Source: Diphasiastrum complanatum (Eukaryota; Streptophyta; Lycopodiopsida; Lycopodiales; Lycopodiaceae). Taken from it: a stretch of 64,000 bases of DNA. The position numbers and the translations under genes were made by a program. Shown here one piece after another: positions 63,424-64,000 of this stretch. The first letter of the stretch is position 1. Every line of letters starts with the position of its first letter. The notes under the pieces are model-generated. The model saw only the letters and a list, made by a program, of their open reading frames with translations. It did no database searches and was not told the DNA's origin. Location: NCBI GenBank assembly GCA_029204225.1, contig CM055096.1, forward strand, positions 45,601,346 to 45,665,345. The letters run 5' to 3'.

Positions 63424-64000
63424 AACAGTACTCCCTTCAATCGCTTCTCATTCCAAAACTTGCAGATATAATAGTTAGCATAGTACACATTTGCAAAGAT
63501 AGTATCAGAAAGTCAACAAAACTATGTTATGAATCCACATACTTTGTCAAGTTCATGCAGTTGAACACTAACATCACTAAGCAAATTAAAATTATAACAT
63601 ACAAGTCTCAAAAAAGACATTCAAAAGTTGATGATTTGTGGGAAATGAATGCCATCATATAATTTGCTATCATACAATAAGTCCTACTATTATCTGGGAA
63701 AGAATGCACCACTCTCTTATATACATTTCTATAGAATGGTGTTGTTCTACTTGATCTGCTAAAAGCTTTAAGTACCTGGGCATATCAATGAAGTTACTAC
63801 TTGTCAATCACTTATGAGGCTTCTGAACTGTTAACCTTTTCAGATAATCCAATGTAAACATGATTGCAAATTCTGCCTTCTTCCTCAATTTCCCAAAGTG
63901 AGTTGTGGAGAAAAAACATCTTCATTTCCAGTAGCCTTCACCACATAGTTAGTCCGGAACATGTTTGAGGACTCTGCCCCTGCATTGGACTTCATGGCCA
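63424..64000. other. Right edge, no clear feature
   Basis: AT-rich sequence. A minus frame at the very edge (KSNAGAESSNMFRTNYVVKA) is open but not recognised. Confidence 0.35.

Overview
The window looks like land-plant nuclear DNA, possibly a fern or lycophyte given its very long, transposon-filled introns; I cannot fix the species. It carries split exons with GT/AG borders, chromodomain Ty3/gypsy and Ty1/copia elements primed by initiator-Met tRNA, LINEs and hAT-type transposons. There are no bacterial features.

The backbone appears to be one host gene on the minus strand, DNA polymerase lambda (POLL). I find five exons at 42237-41823, 28958-28877, 28736-28606, 26831-26769 and 12275-12096. 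They encode the end of the BRCT domain, a linker, the 8-kDa helix-hairpin-helix domain and the second HhH of the fingers. Their splice phases are mutually compatible. The front of the BRCT domain and the catalytic palm exons were not found and probably lie outside the window or in parts I could not read. The introns are about 12.9 kb, 140 bp, 1.8 kb and 14.5 kb, followed by at least 12 kb.

Layout by position. 1-2974: decayed chromovirus GypA (-). 2975-11662: LINE-1 (+), split by copia CopA (5943-10884, TSD CTAGT), whose interior is inverted. 12096-12275: POLL exon. 12777-12988: a hAT-type MITE with 8-bp TSD. 13300-23520: GypB (+), with GypC (17378-23293, TSD GGAAG) nested in its 3' LTR. 24580-26118: old LINE relic. 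26769-28958: three POLL exons. 29387-41255: a nest of copia CopC, copia CopB and an LTR-less gypsy fragment (GypD), with a 5.1-kb inversion through CopB and CopC. 41823-42237: POLL exon.

44356-62810 is a train of hAT-type elements. Several abut each other across (TA)n tracts. It includes a 9-cis-epoxycarotenoid dioxygenase (NCED) pseudogene fragment, two decayed transposase copies with AT-hook-like C-termini, a fold-back element and a second MITE. LINE-2, LINE-3 and a 5'-truncated copia (CopA2) have inserted into it. The element ends carry dense arrays of short palindromic words that differ from element to element (GGTTCGAACC, GGTACC/CGCGGATCC, GGAACG/CGTTCC, TCCGGACG).

No transposon coding region here looks intact. 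The most unusual features are the palindromic-word hAT train with its TA-tract junctions, the AT-hook tails, and the two internal inversions of copia elements.
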